Shown here one piece after another: positions 22,947 through 32,145 of a stretch of 41,153 nt of DNA (within the stretch, counting starts at the first letter, position 1; every line of letters begins with the position of its first letter). This DNA comes from a bacterium (GTDB taxonomy: Bacteria; Zixibacteria; MSB-5A5; GN15; FEB-12). The position numbers and the translations under genes were made by a program. Location of the stretch: assembly GCA_030605565.1 (NCBI GenBank), contig JAUWIB010000076.1:1-41153 (forward strand), written 5' to 3'. The notes under the pieces were generated by a model, which was not told the DNA's origin, did not search any database, and worked only from the letters and a program-made list of their open reading frames with translations.

Positions 22947-25900
22947 TTACGGACAGGCCGGTGGGGGACCTTCGTTGAACATGTAGTCCACCAGGTATAC
23001 GAGATCACCGACATCGATTCCGTTGACACCGTCGACGTTGGCGGCATCCATTTCCATTGGGGGGGGACCATCATTGAACATGTAGTCTACGAGGTAGATC
23101 AAATCCCCGATATTGGGTCCCTCACCATCGTTGTCGATATCGCCGCAAATCCAATCCGGACCGCCACCCCCGGTGACCGTAAGCTCCACCGGTATAATCA
23201 GCGGATTATCAAGTGGATCCGGGTCATTCGAGTTGATGACAATCGACGTCTGGTACCAGCCGGTGTCGACGCCTTCAGTTACAAAGTTGCACAGAATGGT
23301 ATCGGCCTCGCCCGGCGACAGCATTCCGGAAGTCTTGTCTACGGTCAGCCACTGGTAGGGGTTGACGATCTGCACGGCCAGGTTGTCGTGCAAGTAACCG
23401 GCTTGGTAGACGACCTCAAGACCGTCAGTGCCGTCGGAGTTCTCAATCCCCACGGCACACGACAGGACGTCGAAGCCCGGCGCAATTGTAAGATATTGCA
23501 GCTTGATCGAGCCATCCGCCTCGAGAATAACCTCCGCGTTCACGAGCTCACCGGCCGCAGCATTATACTCCGGATAGTCCACAAACTGAATGACACACCG
23601 TCCGCCAGAAGTATCCATGTAGACGTGCGCGTCGGGGTTGTCGCCGTCATCAGGGTTGAGATCGTCCCAGAGCCAGGCGATAATATTGTTCGGTGTCGCC
23701 GTGTCGGGGAGCGGTGTTTCGATGCGCGCGTTCATGCTGGTTGGGCTAAACCCAATCACACCGTTGGAGCCGATGTAGATGTAACTATATAGGTTGCCGT
23801 AGAAGGGGAAGTCAAACCCAAGGTCGAGCGGGCCGACGTAGTTGTCGTCGTTGAGATCACCGATTACGTCGGTGCCGGTTGCCGAGACGTCTTCCCACGC
23901 AAAGGTGGGACCGCCCGATTCATCGGAATCGATCCAGTAGTAGCCGAATGCATCGGGCCCCCCGGCATCGAACAGAACCGGCAGCCCCATGTTCGACGAA
24001 CCCATCCCCTTGGCCATAAGGAACTCAGCCGGGTCAATCTGATGGTCGCGTTGCGCCGGTTCCACCCGACCGGCCTCGACCAGCCCGGTAAACAGGACAG
24101 CGTCCTTAAGGGCGAGTTGCACAACCAGACTGTAGTCAAGGCTACCCTGACCACTGTTGTCGATTACCAGATCGCGTGTGGTCGAGTCGCCCTGCGTGAG
24201 CGAGACCATGATTGGCGAAGGTGTGGCGGAGATCTCAGGCGAAAAATCCAGCCTGATGTTGTCCAGGTACCAGTCATCACAGGTCGAGCAATCGCCGGCT
24301 GAGTGCAAACGCAACTGAAAACCGTTGTGCAAGGCGTCGGTGGGTATGGCGGCAAAGGACAATTCGAACTCGGTCATGGCCGAACCGCCACCGAGGTGCG
24401 TGACCAGATTTGTCCAGACGTCGCTTGAATTCCTGTAGTCGATCCACAAATCATCACCAACCGCCGGCGGATTGCCGGCGCCGCCGCGCTCGAAGTAGTA
24501 CGACAAGACAGCCCCATCCTGGCCGGTCAGATCGATCGGTTGCGTCAGAAGAGTATCGTACTCGCCGTTAAGATTCAGAGCATAAGGTGGACTGGGCGGG
24601 TTCAGAGCCTCGAATGAAACTTCGGCGCCGGAGTTGTACACCCATCGAATGCTGAAGAGAGTATCCTCCGGGAACGAATCCGACCAGGGAAAACTCCCGG
24701 TGGTGCCGTCGGAGTAAGTTTTTAGTCGCGCTTCAGCCGACAGCGAGCCGTCGCCGACGGAGGTAGCTACAACCTGTACACTATCGTAGTCACCAAAGGC
24801 ACTGTAAGGTATCTCCACACTCACCGTGAGATCAAATGTCTCATCCGCCGCCAACTCGCCGGTTGCGGAGATAGGTGATGTCCCTGTTTCATCCCACAGC
24901 CCGGTCGTCCAGTTGTTGCCCGAAAACGACAAGCTGTACTCGTCCGCCAGAACGCCGGTGTTGGTGACGGTCAGATCAAACCAAACCGTGTCATAGGCCG
25001 GTGCGTTGCGGCTGTCGACCTCCGGTGTCACTGTCAGAGCATAGTCGATCACTCGGAAACCGTACGTATCGGTGGTGTCGGCCTTGCCGTTGGCGTCCAA
25101 AGCGAACAGATAGTAATTGATGTCCGTGCCCGGCGACTGCGCTGTGATGTAGCCGGTGTATTCGTCGGCGGCTCCCCCGGGAATCAGGGTGTCAAGGACC
25201 CAACCAGGCCCGGCGTCGTAATACAGCAGCAGAGAGTCCGGTATGAGCGTAGTGTTCGAGGTGATAATCGCTGAGACCTCATAAGCATTCAAGGTGTCCT
25301 TGGTATCGGATAACGGCGTGTGAGTGATGTTTACACCGGCGTAGGGATCGTATCCGTCGAGCACCAGCGCGCCCGTGTTGTCCGGGTCCAGCCAGTCGCG
25401 CAGTCGGTTCGATGATGATCCACCGCCGGTCCACGACAGAGAGAACTTGCCGTACCAGTCTGGGGTGAGGCTCTCGCAGGAAGCGTACCCGCCATGAAGC
25501 TGCCCGACGATGCGATGATTCGGATCGAACAGGGGAGAGCCGGATGATCCCGGCTCGGTAGTGCCGTCTTCCCAATTTCCCACGCGCCAGTGCGTCGTGC
25601 CTGAACTGGACAAGTAGTTAGTGGAAGTCAGCGGGTCGTAGTCAAACGAGATCTTCTTGATATCGCCGGAGGGATGGTGGATACCTACCGCGGAGGAAGC
25701 CGCCGTATTGATATTCGACCAGCCGTTATAGTACGGTGCATAGCTCTCCGGCGGCGTTGCGCTAAGCTGCACGAGGCCAAAGTCTGATGTTGAGTAGCTG
25801 GCCCGGAGCGTAGTGCCGGAGATGGTCATGTTAGTCGGGCCATCGATGTTATCACAAGTGGGGCTCTCGTAATTGAACATGATGATCCAGGTCGACTCGC

Positions 25901-26675
25901 TGCCGAGACAATGGTTGGCCGTCAGAAAATACGGCGTCTCATCCTGTCGCACGTTGTTGACCAGAGAGCCCGAGCAAATGCGGGAACCGCCGGAAGTAAG
26001 AATCATCGCCGCGCCGCGTTTATCGTCCTGCCAGGGTTCACCTTCGGGGCAGTTGACGTTGTTGTTGCACCAGCCGGAACTGCCGAAGCCGTCGGCGTCC
26101 TTGAAATAGCTGAATATGTCCTTGTAGGCATGAACGATGCGGTTGATGGCCAACTCGCCCTGCCCACGAACCTCGGCCGGTTCATAGTACTCGACAATCG
26201 TCACATCACCCTTCACCGGCGCGGTCGCGAACTGGCCGTGGTCTTTGTTGTTGCCCTCGGTGAAAGCACCGATAGTCATGCTGCCATCTTCATTATAGAG
26301 ATGTAGCGTAGCACCGGGAGGCAAGTGGTATCGACTGTAAAGCAGATTGATGGAATAGGCGCCCGGCGAACTGATCTTCAGGCGCCAAACCCGGCTACCG
26401 TCGTCCAATTCTTCCCAAAGTCCGGAGTTCTCAGTACTGTAATCCACATCGAATGGTGCGCCGAACCGAAACGGCAGACCTTCCGCCTCCTCGATTTCAT
26501 CCTCGGCCAGCAGAGCCGCTACGTCGACCGGTCCTGTTACTACCGTGTGAACATGACTGCGAAGAGATTGGTCGAAACTGACCGGCGTGGCCGGTGCGGT
26601 GATCTGCGCCACCACGGATCCGGCCGAGACTGTTGCGAGGATAATCAAGATTCCAATAATGCGGTTTGGTTTCAT
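22947..26675 (-). CDS. Secreted trypsin-like serine protease with dockerin-like C-terminus
   Basis: A secreted multidomain protein of 1242 residues. A signal peptide covers about residues 1-24. The peptidase domain (about 200-430) is of the lysyl-endopeptidase/trypsin type: catalytic His in TANHC (H255), Asp in STSDFGL (D298) and Ser in GSSGSP (S378), with several cysteines for disulfides. Beta-rich Ig-like and lectin-like segments follow, including 'LTVTNTGVLADEYSLSF', a 'WYLDNIRLDF' jelly-roll end and 'SQGSLDYSL'-like repeats. The end has two dockerin-like units, 'CGDIDNDGEGPNIGDLIYLVDYMF' style, each with Asp-rich calcium loops. The ATG at 26675 has GGAG six bases upstream. It likely degrades extracellular proteins; the substrate is unknown. 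It is followed by a strong terminator and stands as a single-gene unit. Confidence 0.9.
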   Translation of the reverse strand: MKPNRIIGILIILATVSAGSVVAQITAPATPVSFDQSLRSHVHTVVTGPVDVAALLAEDEIEEAEGLPFRFGAPFDVDYSTENSGLWEELDDGSRVWRLKISSPGAYSINLLYSRYHLPPGATLHLYNEDGSMTIGAFTEGNNKDHGQFATAPVKGDVTIVEYYEPAEVRGQGELAINRIVHAYKDIFSYFKDADGFGSSGWCNNNVNCPEGEPWQDDKRGAAMILTSGGSRICSGSLVNNVRQDETPYFLTANHCLGSESTWIIMFNYESPTCDNIDGPTNMTISGTTLRASYSTSDFGLVQLSATPPESYAPYYNGWSNINTAASSAVGIHHPSGDIKKISFDYDPLTSTNYLSSSGTTHWRVGNWEDGTTEPGSSGSPLFDPNHRIVGQLHGGYASCESLTPDWYGKFSLSWTGGGSSSNRLRDWLDPDNTGALVLDGYDPYAGVNITHTPLSDTKDTLNAYEVSAIITSNTTLIPDSLLLYYDAGPGWVLDTLIPGGAADEYTGYITAQSPGTDINYYLFALDANGKADTTDTYGFRVIDYALTVTPEVDSRNAPAYDTVWFDLTVTNTGVLADEYSLSFSGNNWTTGLWDETGTSPISATGELAADETFDLTVSVEIPYSAFGDYDSVQVVATSVGDGSLSAEARLKTYSDGTTGSFPWSDSFPEDTLFSIRWVYNSGAEVSFEALNPPSPPYALNLNGEYDTLLTQPIDLTGQDGAVLSYYFERGGAGNPPAVGDDLWIDYRNSSDVWTNLVTHLGGGSAMTEFELSFAAIPTDALHNGFQLRLHSAGDCSTCDDWYLDNIRLDFSPEISATPSPIMVSLTQGDSTTRDLVIDNSGQGSLDYSLVVQLALKDAVLFTGLVEAGRVEPAQRDHQIDPAEFLMAKGMGSSNMGLPVLFDAGGPDAFGYYWIDSDESGGPTFAWEDVSATGTDVIGDLNDDNYVGPLDLGFDFPFYGNLYSYIYIGSNGVIGFSPTSMNARIETPLPDTATPNNIIAWLWDDLNPDDGDNPDAHVYMDTSGGRCVIQFVDYPEYNAAAGELVNAEVILEADGSIKLQYLTIAPGFDVLSCAVGIENSDGTDGLEVVYQAGYLHDNLAVQIVNPYQWLTVDKTSGMLSPGEADTILCNFVTEGVDTGWYQTSIVINSNDPDPLDNPLIIPVELTVTGGGGPDWICGDIDNDGEGPNIGDLIYLVDYMFNDGPPPMEMDAANVDGVNGIDVGDLVYLVDYMFNEGPPPACP

Positions 26676-27110
26676 TACGCTCTCCAATATGTGCTTCTAA
26701 TGTGATACTTCAGATGTCAAACTATCCTGCCGTCGTGTACGATAACAAGAACCAACATTGCCGGCTTCATGTTCCATGCGATCAAGTCTTGTCGGTCTGT
26801 GGCTGAAGCCGCTCTGGCGACGAAGTATCGCACTATGGGCCTACTTCGTGCATCTTTATGACCTGTCGGCACTGACTGCGGGTTCTGCACGGTCGCGATG
26901 CTGATAGCGTTCGCTTCACGCAGTAACTTGCGATAATCAGCAAACCTTCTTCGATAATGGGTCAGATCAATCTACCCTGCTGGACCTTTACTTGACGTAT
27001 CGGTAGTGGCAATATCCAACCCGAAATATATCTAATGAAGCCGTTTTTTGCAACCAAGGAAAACAGCTTGTTTCCGTGGCAAGGGGATCGGTCGGTCGGG
27101 TGGTTCCAGA
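26676..27110. other. Intergenic region between the protease and STAS genes
   Basis: No protein-like frame or recognised RNA is seen. The stretch must contain the minus-strand promoter of the protease. A short imperfect hairpin at 27054-27079 (CCAAGGAAA...TTTCCGTGG, one mismatch) lies just past the STAS stop but has no T-run on the minus strand, so it is only a possible 3' end structure. Confidence 0.4.
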
Positions 27111-27449
27111 CTATTGTTTGAACGAATCGAGGGCCGCCTCCATGCTGTCGAAATGCTCAAATACAGTTATCAGCCTGGTGAGCGCCAGAATCGACTCAAT
27201 CGAGGTGATGTTCACCAGCACCAGCCGACCGCCGGCGTTCTTGACCGTTGTAAGGGCTGATATCAACATGCCCAAACCGACCGAGTTGATCCAGTCAACC
27301 TTCTCCATGTTGACCACGATATTCTTCTTGTTGAGATTGATATTCTCGCGCACCCGGCCATGGAAGCGTGTCGATTCGTCGCCGCCCATGATTTTGCCGG
27401 AGATGTCAAATACGACAATGTCGTGGTCCAGAGTGTCAGTGAATTTCAT
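27111..27449 (-). CDS. STAS-domain protein (anti-sigma-factor antagonist type)
   Basis: A single STAS domain of 112 residues, the size of SpoIIAA/RsbV proteins. These bind and release an anti-sigma kinase, and are switched by phosphorylation of one Ser. The switch site is in DWINSVGLGML (S56), and the 'GRLVLVNITSIESILALTRLITVFEHFDSMEAAL' C-terminal half is typical. The ATG has AAGGAGG seven bases upstream. No partner kinase, phosphatase or sigma factor lies nearby, so the pathway it serves cannot be told. The EIIA gene ends upstream in the same direction, 231 bp away. Confidence 0.92.
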   Translation of the reverse strand: MKFTDTLDHDIVVFDISGKIMGGDESTRFHGRVRENINLNKKNIVVNMEKVDWINSVGLGMLISALTTVKNAGGRLVLVNITSIESILALTRLITVFEHFDSMEAALDSFKQ

Positions 27450-27680
27450 CGTATACCCTCCTTATGATAACAAACCTACTCTATTGCAAAACAGAACATA
27501 GAAGTCATCGGTTTCCCAACTGTAAAGATAAGAAAGATCGCGCTCAGTGTAAAGCAGATAAAGCGCACACTCAGGTAGCTGGTGGTGAAGAGTTACATGA
27601 TTCGTAGGATTCGGTTTGCCGGATTCGTGAGCTTAGGGGTTGGTCGACGGCGATCCCTTCGCAGGGAAACCTGGGAATTC

Positions 27681-28181
27681 CTATTCCATCCCACGGATGG
27701 TGCGGATCAGTTCGCCCGGATGTGAGATGGTCATCAGTTCCTGCCGGAACGATTCGTACTGAAGCATCTCCATCAGCGACTTGAAAACTCGCAGGTAAAG
27801 AGAATCATCATACGGGGGCGCGGCCATGACGAAGAACAGATGGGTCGGTTCGCCGTCAGGGGAATCGAAGTCATACCCTTCTGAGGAGCGGGCGAAGGCG
27901 ATTATGAGTTCTTTCGCCTGCATCGAGCGAATGTGTGGAATCGCGATGCCGTTACCGATCGCCGTCGTATCTTTTCTTTCACGGTTGATGAAATCAATCA
28001 GCAGCTTGGTCACATTGCCGACGCGGTTACCATTAATGAGGAGATTCACCAACTCCTCAAGGATCAATTCCTTGCCCTGCTGCCGCCACTTTTCCAGCGA
28101 TGTGCCGTCCTCGTACGGCTTGACCACAGTGGTCATTTCGAGCTTGACCAAATCTTCTGTCAGGGCGCGCGAAATATTCAT
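27681..28181 (-). CDS. PTS EIIA (fructose/nitrogen type) domain protein
   Basis: A 166-residue soluble protein of the PTS_EIIA type 2 family (PtsN-like). The phosphorylated His is in NGIAIPHIRS (H83). 'KELILEELVNLLI' precedes it and 'HLFFVMAAPP' with 'YLRVFKSLMEML' follows, as in the family. Without a sugar permease nearby it is more likely regulatory, like EIIA-Ntr, than a sugar-transport part. A 196-bp gap separates it from the divergently read lipoprotein gene, which should hold both promoters. The protein is slightly longer than usual at the N-terminus. Confidence 0.88.
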   Translation of the reverse strand: MNISRALTEDLVKLEMTTVVKPYEDGTSLEKWRQQGKELILEELVNLLINGNRVGNVTKLLIDFINRERKDTTAIGNGIAIPHIRSMQAKELIIAFARSSEGYDFDSPDGEPTHLFFVMAAPPYDDSLYLRVFKSLMEMLQYESFRQELMTISHPGELIRTIRGME

Positions 28182-28377
28182 AGTAACCTTATCGACTACA
28201 GCCGCTTACAACTTAGTGCAAAATAGCATGCGACCTCCCACACTGTCAACAGATTAACACTCCGGCTCTACCGTGGGTTCACGCAAGTTCTGATGCGATG
28301 TGTCTCGACCATCATGCCTCCGGTTGCTGCGAGCATCAAGTTTCACGCTCGCATTCCGATAGATCACATCAAGAGGT

Positions 28378-29124
28378 ATGCAAAAGATTCGAACGACAAT
28401 ACTCGTATGGCTGCCGGCAATCGTCCTCACGCTGGCCGGATGCGGGGGAGACATATCGTTTTCGCCGCTGGTCGATTCGGACTCGGGCCCCGTCATGATG
28501 CCGGCGCAGCCGGACCAGGAGGCTCTGGCGATCGCACTGTGGTTGTCCGGTGAGTTGACCGCCCCGCCGGAATTGTACGAACGCATCAGAACCGACCTCC
28601 GCACCGTCCGCAAAAATCAACGCGATACCGTTCCGGCGGTCGACCTGAAGTTCTTTGAGCCCTGGGAGCCCGGTCGCCTTGTTATCGGTTTCGATGCCTG
28701 GAGCTACCAACTGATTTCCGGGGGACTCTATCAGGAATGGGATTCCCTGAACCGGCATTACAATGTAGATCGCGTGGACCTATCCATGCCATCCTTCAAC
28801 ATGCTCAAGCTTCAGTTCTCTGACCCCTTGAATCCGGAAGTGCTGGCCGAGGCCTACGAGAATCTCCCCGGAGTGCGGTTCGCCGTGCCCAACTGGTATA
28901 TGGGTGACCAGTCAATGTTGCTGCCGTCCAATCCCGACAGTCGCATTCTGTATTTCTTCCGTAACGCCTGGGGCGACTGTCCGTCCGGCTGCATTCACTC
29001 CGAGTACTGGGTCTATGCCGTGATCTCCGGAAGTGTGATCTATGACGGCTTCTTCACCGAAATATCTTCTATGCCCGATGACATTCAGGCCGGGTTAGCT
29101 GCGGCCTGGGATGACTACCGTTGA
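28378..29124 (+). CDS. Lipoprotein of unknown function
   Basis: A 248-residue predicted lipoprotein that I do not recognise. The signal peptide ends in LTLAGC, so Cys22 would be lipidated. The mature part is Asp/Pro-rich and has 'LVIGFDAWSYQLIS', 'PSFNMLKLQFSDPLNPEVLAEAYENLPGV'-like and 'NAWGDCPSGCIHSEYWVY' segments. The middle one, with its 'LNPEVLAEAY..LPGVRFAVPN' pattern, recalls the pro-domain-like fold that measures growing peptide lengths in some secreted proteins, but this is weak. Two cysteines near residue 201-205 may form a disulfide. It is the only gene between the EIIA gene and aspS; a separate promoter follows it, so it is probably a single unit. The ribosome site is weak. Confidence 0.75.
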   Translation: MQKIRTTILVWLPAIVLTLAGCGGDISFSPLVDSDSGPVMMPAQPDQEALAIALWLSGELTAPPELYERIRTDLRTVRKNQRDTVPAVDLKFFEPWEPGRLVIGFDAWSYQLISGGLYQEWDSLNRHYNVDRVDLSMPSFNMLKLQFSDPLNPEVLAEAYENLPGVRFAVPNWYMGDQSMLLPSNPDSRILYFFRNAWGDCPSGCIHSEYWVYAVISGSVIYDGFFTEISSMPDDIQAGLAAAWDDYR

Positions 29125-29185
29125 CCGCGATCTTGCAGCCCTGTGGGCGGCAGAACTCCTCCATTTCAGATTGACGGGACCGCGC

Positions 29186-29214
29186 TTGACTTGATCAGTC
29201 CAAGTCTGTACATT
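29186..29214 (+). promoter_or_regulatory. Sigma-70 promoter of the aspS-phoH-pgpH-ybeY-corC unit
   Basis: TTGACT (29186-29191) and TACATT (29209-29214) are spaced exactly 17 bp apart. The start would lie near 29221, giving a leader of about 80 bases that contains a small AGAGGG/CCCTCT stem (29226-29247) and the aspS ribosome site AAAGAGG. Confidence 0.7.
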
Positions 29215-29301
29215 AATCCGCAGCAGAGGGTAAGACAGGCCCTCTTAACGTTCGCATAAATGTGCCGATAATACGTAGTGGCAACGAGATAAAGAGGTTT
29301 G

Positions 29302-31131
29302 ATGCCCGCATTTTCTAAACTGAAACGTACACACACATGTGGTGAGTTGAGATCGTCCGATGTTGGTCGGGATGTTCGCCTCAATGGTTGGGTGAACAGC
29401 TACCGCAACCTGGGCGGTCTGTTCTTTATGGATTTGCGCGACCGGTACGGTCTCACTCAGATTGTTATCAACCCTGAGACCTTCGATCCCGACATGCTGG
29501 CCGAGGCCAATCGTTCCCGACACGAGTTTGTGGTGGCGGTTGTCGGTAAGGTTAGCCACCGCCCCGACGGCACGGTGAACCAGAAAATGCTCACAGGTGA
29601 AATCGAAATAGTCGTCGAGCAATTCCATATTCTGGCCGAATCGAAAACCCCGCCGTTTGAAATCGCCGATGAATGCAACGCTCACGAACAGCTTCGCCTG
29701 GAGTACCGCTACCTGGATCTTCGCCGCGGCCCCCTGCAGGAGAAGATGAGACTGCGGCATGAGGTCACCATGACCGTCCGCAACTATCTCAGCGGACAGG
29801 GTTTTTTAGAGATCGAGACGCCCATGCTGATCCGATCCACACCCGAAGGAGCGCGCGACTACGTGGTGCCAAGTCGGGTCTCAAAGGGCCGCTTCTATGC
29901 GCTGCCCCAGTCGCCGCAATTGTTGAAGCAGCTTCTCATGGTGGCCGGCTTCGACAAGTACTTCCAGTTGGCGCGATGCCTGCGCGATGAAGACCTCCGC
30001 AGCGATCGTCAGCCGGAACACACGCAAATCGACATGGAGATGTCCTACGTCACCCCCGACGATGTTTTCGAGGTCGCGGAGGGGATGATGGGTGACTTGT
30101 TTCAGAAAGTTCTGAATGTAAAGCTTGAGATACCCTTTGCCCGCTACAGTTACGAAGAGGTGATGAACCGATGGGGGAGCGACAAGCCCGATTTGCGTTT
30201 CGATATGGAACTTGTCGATCTCACCGAGAGGGTTGCCGACTGTGGTTTCAAGGTGTTTGCCGACAACATCAAGAAGGGCGGCGTGGTGAAGGGAATCGTC
30301 CTGAAGGACGGCGCCGGTTATTCCCGCAAGTACCTTGACGAGTTGACCGAACATGCTCGAAAATTCGGCGCCGGTGGACTGGCCTGGATTCTTCGCACCG
30401 CCGACAAAGACAAGTCACCGATTGCCAAGTTCCTTGGTGACGACATGATCGCCGGACTGGTGAGCGATGCCGGCGCTGAGAAAGGTGACGCTCTGTTCAT
30501 GGTCTCCGATGCAAAGATTAAGACGGAGGGAATACTCGGCCAGTTGCGGCTGTTCCTTGGTCGCAAATATGATCTGGCGCGCCAAGGGGAGTGGAAATTC
30601 CTCTGGGTGAACGAGTTCCCGCTCTTTGAGTACGACGCTGAGAACGACCGACTTCAGGCCATGCACAATATCGTATCATATCCGATGGAAGAGGACCTCC
30701 CTCTGATTGACGAGGGCTTCCGCACCGACCTCCCGCTAAGCGACCTCAGCCATCCCTGGCGGCGGGTGCGGGCACAGCAGTATGATTTGGTGGTGAACGG
30801 CTGGGAGATCGCGTCTGGTGGACAGCGGATAAATCGCCGCGGCTTGCAGGAGAAGATCCTCGAAATCCTCGGCATCGACAAGCAACGGGCCGAACGCATG
30901 TTCGGATTCCTGCTAAGAGCGCTGGAATACGGTGCGCCACCCCACGCCGGTCTGGCCCCGGGTCTTGATCGGGTCGTGTCTCTGATGTGTGGTACCGAAT
31001 CGATCCGCGACGTTATCGCTTTCCCCAAGACCACCAACGCCGTATCAGTGATGGATGGGGCGCCGTCGGAAATCGACCCGCAGCAGTTGGAGGAACTCGG
31101 CCTGACGCTCAAGGCCGATCTGTCGTCCTGA
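29302..31131 (+). CDS. aspS: Aspartyl-tRNA synthetase
   Basis: Charges tRNA-Asp (and perhaps tRNA-Asn) with aspartate. The 609-residue protein is the long bacterial type. The N-terminal anticodon-binding OB fold shows 'RLNGWVNSYRNLGGLFFMDLRDRYG'. The class II catalytic core has motif 2 in 'FQLARCLRDEDLRSDRQPEHTQID' and motif 3 in 'GLAPGLDR'. A bacterial GAD insert lies between (about residues 290-420). The ATG at 29302 has AAAGAGG five bases upstream; a TTG one codon earlier is less likely. No asnS or gatCAB is in the window, so whether the enzyme also makes Asp-tRNA-Asn cannot be decided. Confidence 0.96.
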   Translation: MPAFSKLKRTHTCGELRSSDVGRDVRLNGWVNSYRNLGGLFFMDLRDRYGLTQIVINPETFDPDMLAEANRSRHEFVVAVVGKVSHRPDGTVNQKMLTGEIEIVVEQFHILAESKTPPFEIADECNAHEQLRLEYRYLDLRRGPLQEKMRLRHEVTMTVRNYLSGQGFLEIETPMLIRSTPEGARDYVVPSRVSKGRFYALPQSPQLLKQLLMVAGFDKYFQLARCLRDEDLRSDRQPEHTQIDMEMSYVTPDDVFEVAEGMMGDLFQKVLNVKLEIPFARYSYEEVMNRWGSDKPDLRFDMELVDLTERVADCGFKVFADNIKKGGVVKGIVLKDGAGYSRKYLDELTEHARKFGAGGLAWILRTADKDKSPIAKFLGDDMIAGLVSDAGAEKGDALFMVSDAKIKTEGILGQLRLFLGRKYDLARQGEWKFLWVNEFPLFEYDAENDRLQAMHNIVSYPMEEDLPLIDEGFRTDLPLSDLSHPWRRVRAQQYDLVVNGWEIASGGQRINRRGLQEKILEILGIDKQRAERMFGFLLRALEYGAPPHAGLAPGLDRVVSLMCGTESIRDVIAFPKTTNAVSVMDGAPSEIDPQQLEELGLTLKADLSS

Positions 31132-31140
31132 GCGCACAAA

Positions 31141-32124
31141 ATGACTATGGAACCAGTTGACAAGAAATCGAGTAGTTTTCCCGTGGAAGGTATCGATCAG
31201 CGGTTGCTGTTCGGGCAAAATGATGTTTTCCTCCGCATCATCGAATCAAACTTCGACGGCCGTGTCATCGCCCGCGGCGAGCAGGTCACAGTCGAAGGGA
31301 CACCCCATGACGTCGAACGGATTGTACGCTTATTGGAGGATCTGGTCACTCGGGTTAAGCAGGGTGATATGATCAGCGAGCAGTACATTCATTACGCCAT
31401 CAGCATGGTGAAGGAAAACGGGTTTGGTCCGGCCTCGGAGATTTCTACCGAGAATCTTCTGACCTCAGCTCTGAAGAAAGCAATAAAGCCGAAAACAGTG
31501 GGCCAGTCTCGCTATGTCGAATCGGTAGATCGGCATGATGTAGTCTTTTCCATCGGACCGGCCGGAACCGGCAAAACCTACCTGGCTGTGGCCATGGCCG
31601 TCGCCGAGTTGAAGGCCAACAAGGTCAAGCGTCTCGTGTTCACGCGGCCGGCGGTTGAAGCGGGGGAGTCGCTGGGGTTCCTTCCGGGTGATATTCGGGC
31701 CAAGGTGGACCCATATTTGCGACCGGTCTACGATGCCTTATACGACATGTTGCAACCGGACAAAATCCGCAAGCTTCTCGAAATGGGCGTGATCGAGATT
31801 GCGCCTCTTGCTTTCATGCGGGGACGCACTCTTAACGAGGCCTTTGTGGTGCTGGATGAAGCCCAGAACACCACCAGTGCTCAGATGAAAATGTTCCTGA
31901 CCCGCATTGGAGAGAGTTCGAAAGCGATAATTACCGGGGACATCACCCAGATCGATCTGGACCGTCCTCAGAATTCGGGACTGGTGAGAGTACAGAAAAT
32001 CCTCAAAGGCATCGAGGGTATCAGCTTTGTATATCTTACAGAAAAGGACGTCGTTAGACACCGGCTGGTTCAGAAAATCATAAAGGCGTACGAACGCGCC
32101 GAAAAGCAAAGGCGCAAGGAGTAG
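31141..32124 (+). CDS. phoH: PhoH-like P-loop ATPase
   Basis: A 327-residue PhoH/YbeZ-type ATPase. It has an N-terminal KH-like RNA-binding segment ('VIARGEQVTVEGTPHDVERIVRLLEDL'). The Walker A is GPAGTGKT (139-146) and the Walker B is VVLDEAQN, with a helicase-like 'FTRPAVEAGESLGFLPGD' between. YbeZ-type proteins work with YbeY in rRNA maturation and stress, and ybeY lies two genes downstream, which supports that role. The ATG lies ten bases past the aspS stop, without a strong ribosome site. Confidence 0.94.
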   Translation: MTMEPVDKKSSSFPVEGIDQRLLFGQNDVFLRIIESNFDGRVIARGEQVTVEGTPHDVERIVRLLEDLVTRVKQGDMISEQYIHYAISMVKENGFGPASEISTENLLTSALKKAIKPKTVGQSRYVESVDRHDVVFSIGPAGTGKTYLAVAMAVAELKANKVKRLVFTRPAVEAGESLGFLPGDIRAKVDPYLRPVYDALYDMLQPDKIRKLLEMGVIEIAPLAFMRGRTLNEAFVVLDEAQNTTSAQMKMFLTRIGESSKAIITGDITQIDLDRPQNSGLVRVQKILKGIEGISFVYLTEKDVVRHRLVQKIIKAYERAEKQRRKE

Positions 32125-32145
32125 GGCGAAACGGAATTTCGCCAT

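Noticed and set aside
27054-27079. Terminator after the STAS gene
   Set aside because: The stem has a mismatch and no T-run follows on the minus strand, so I list it only as a hairpin in the intergenic note.
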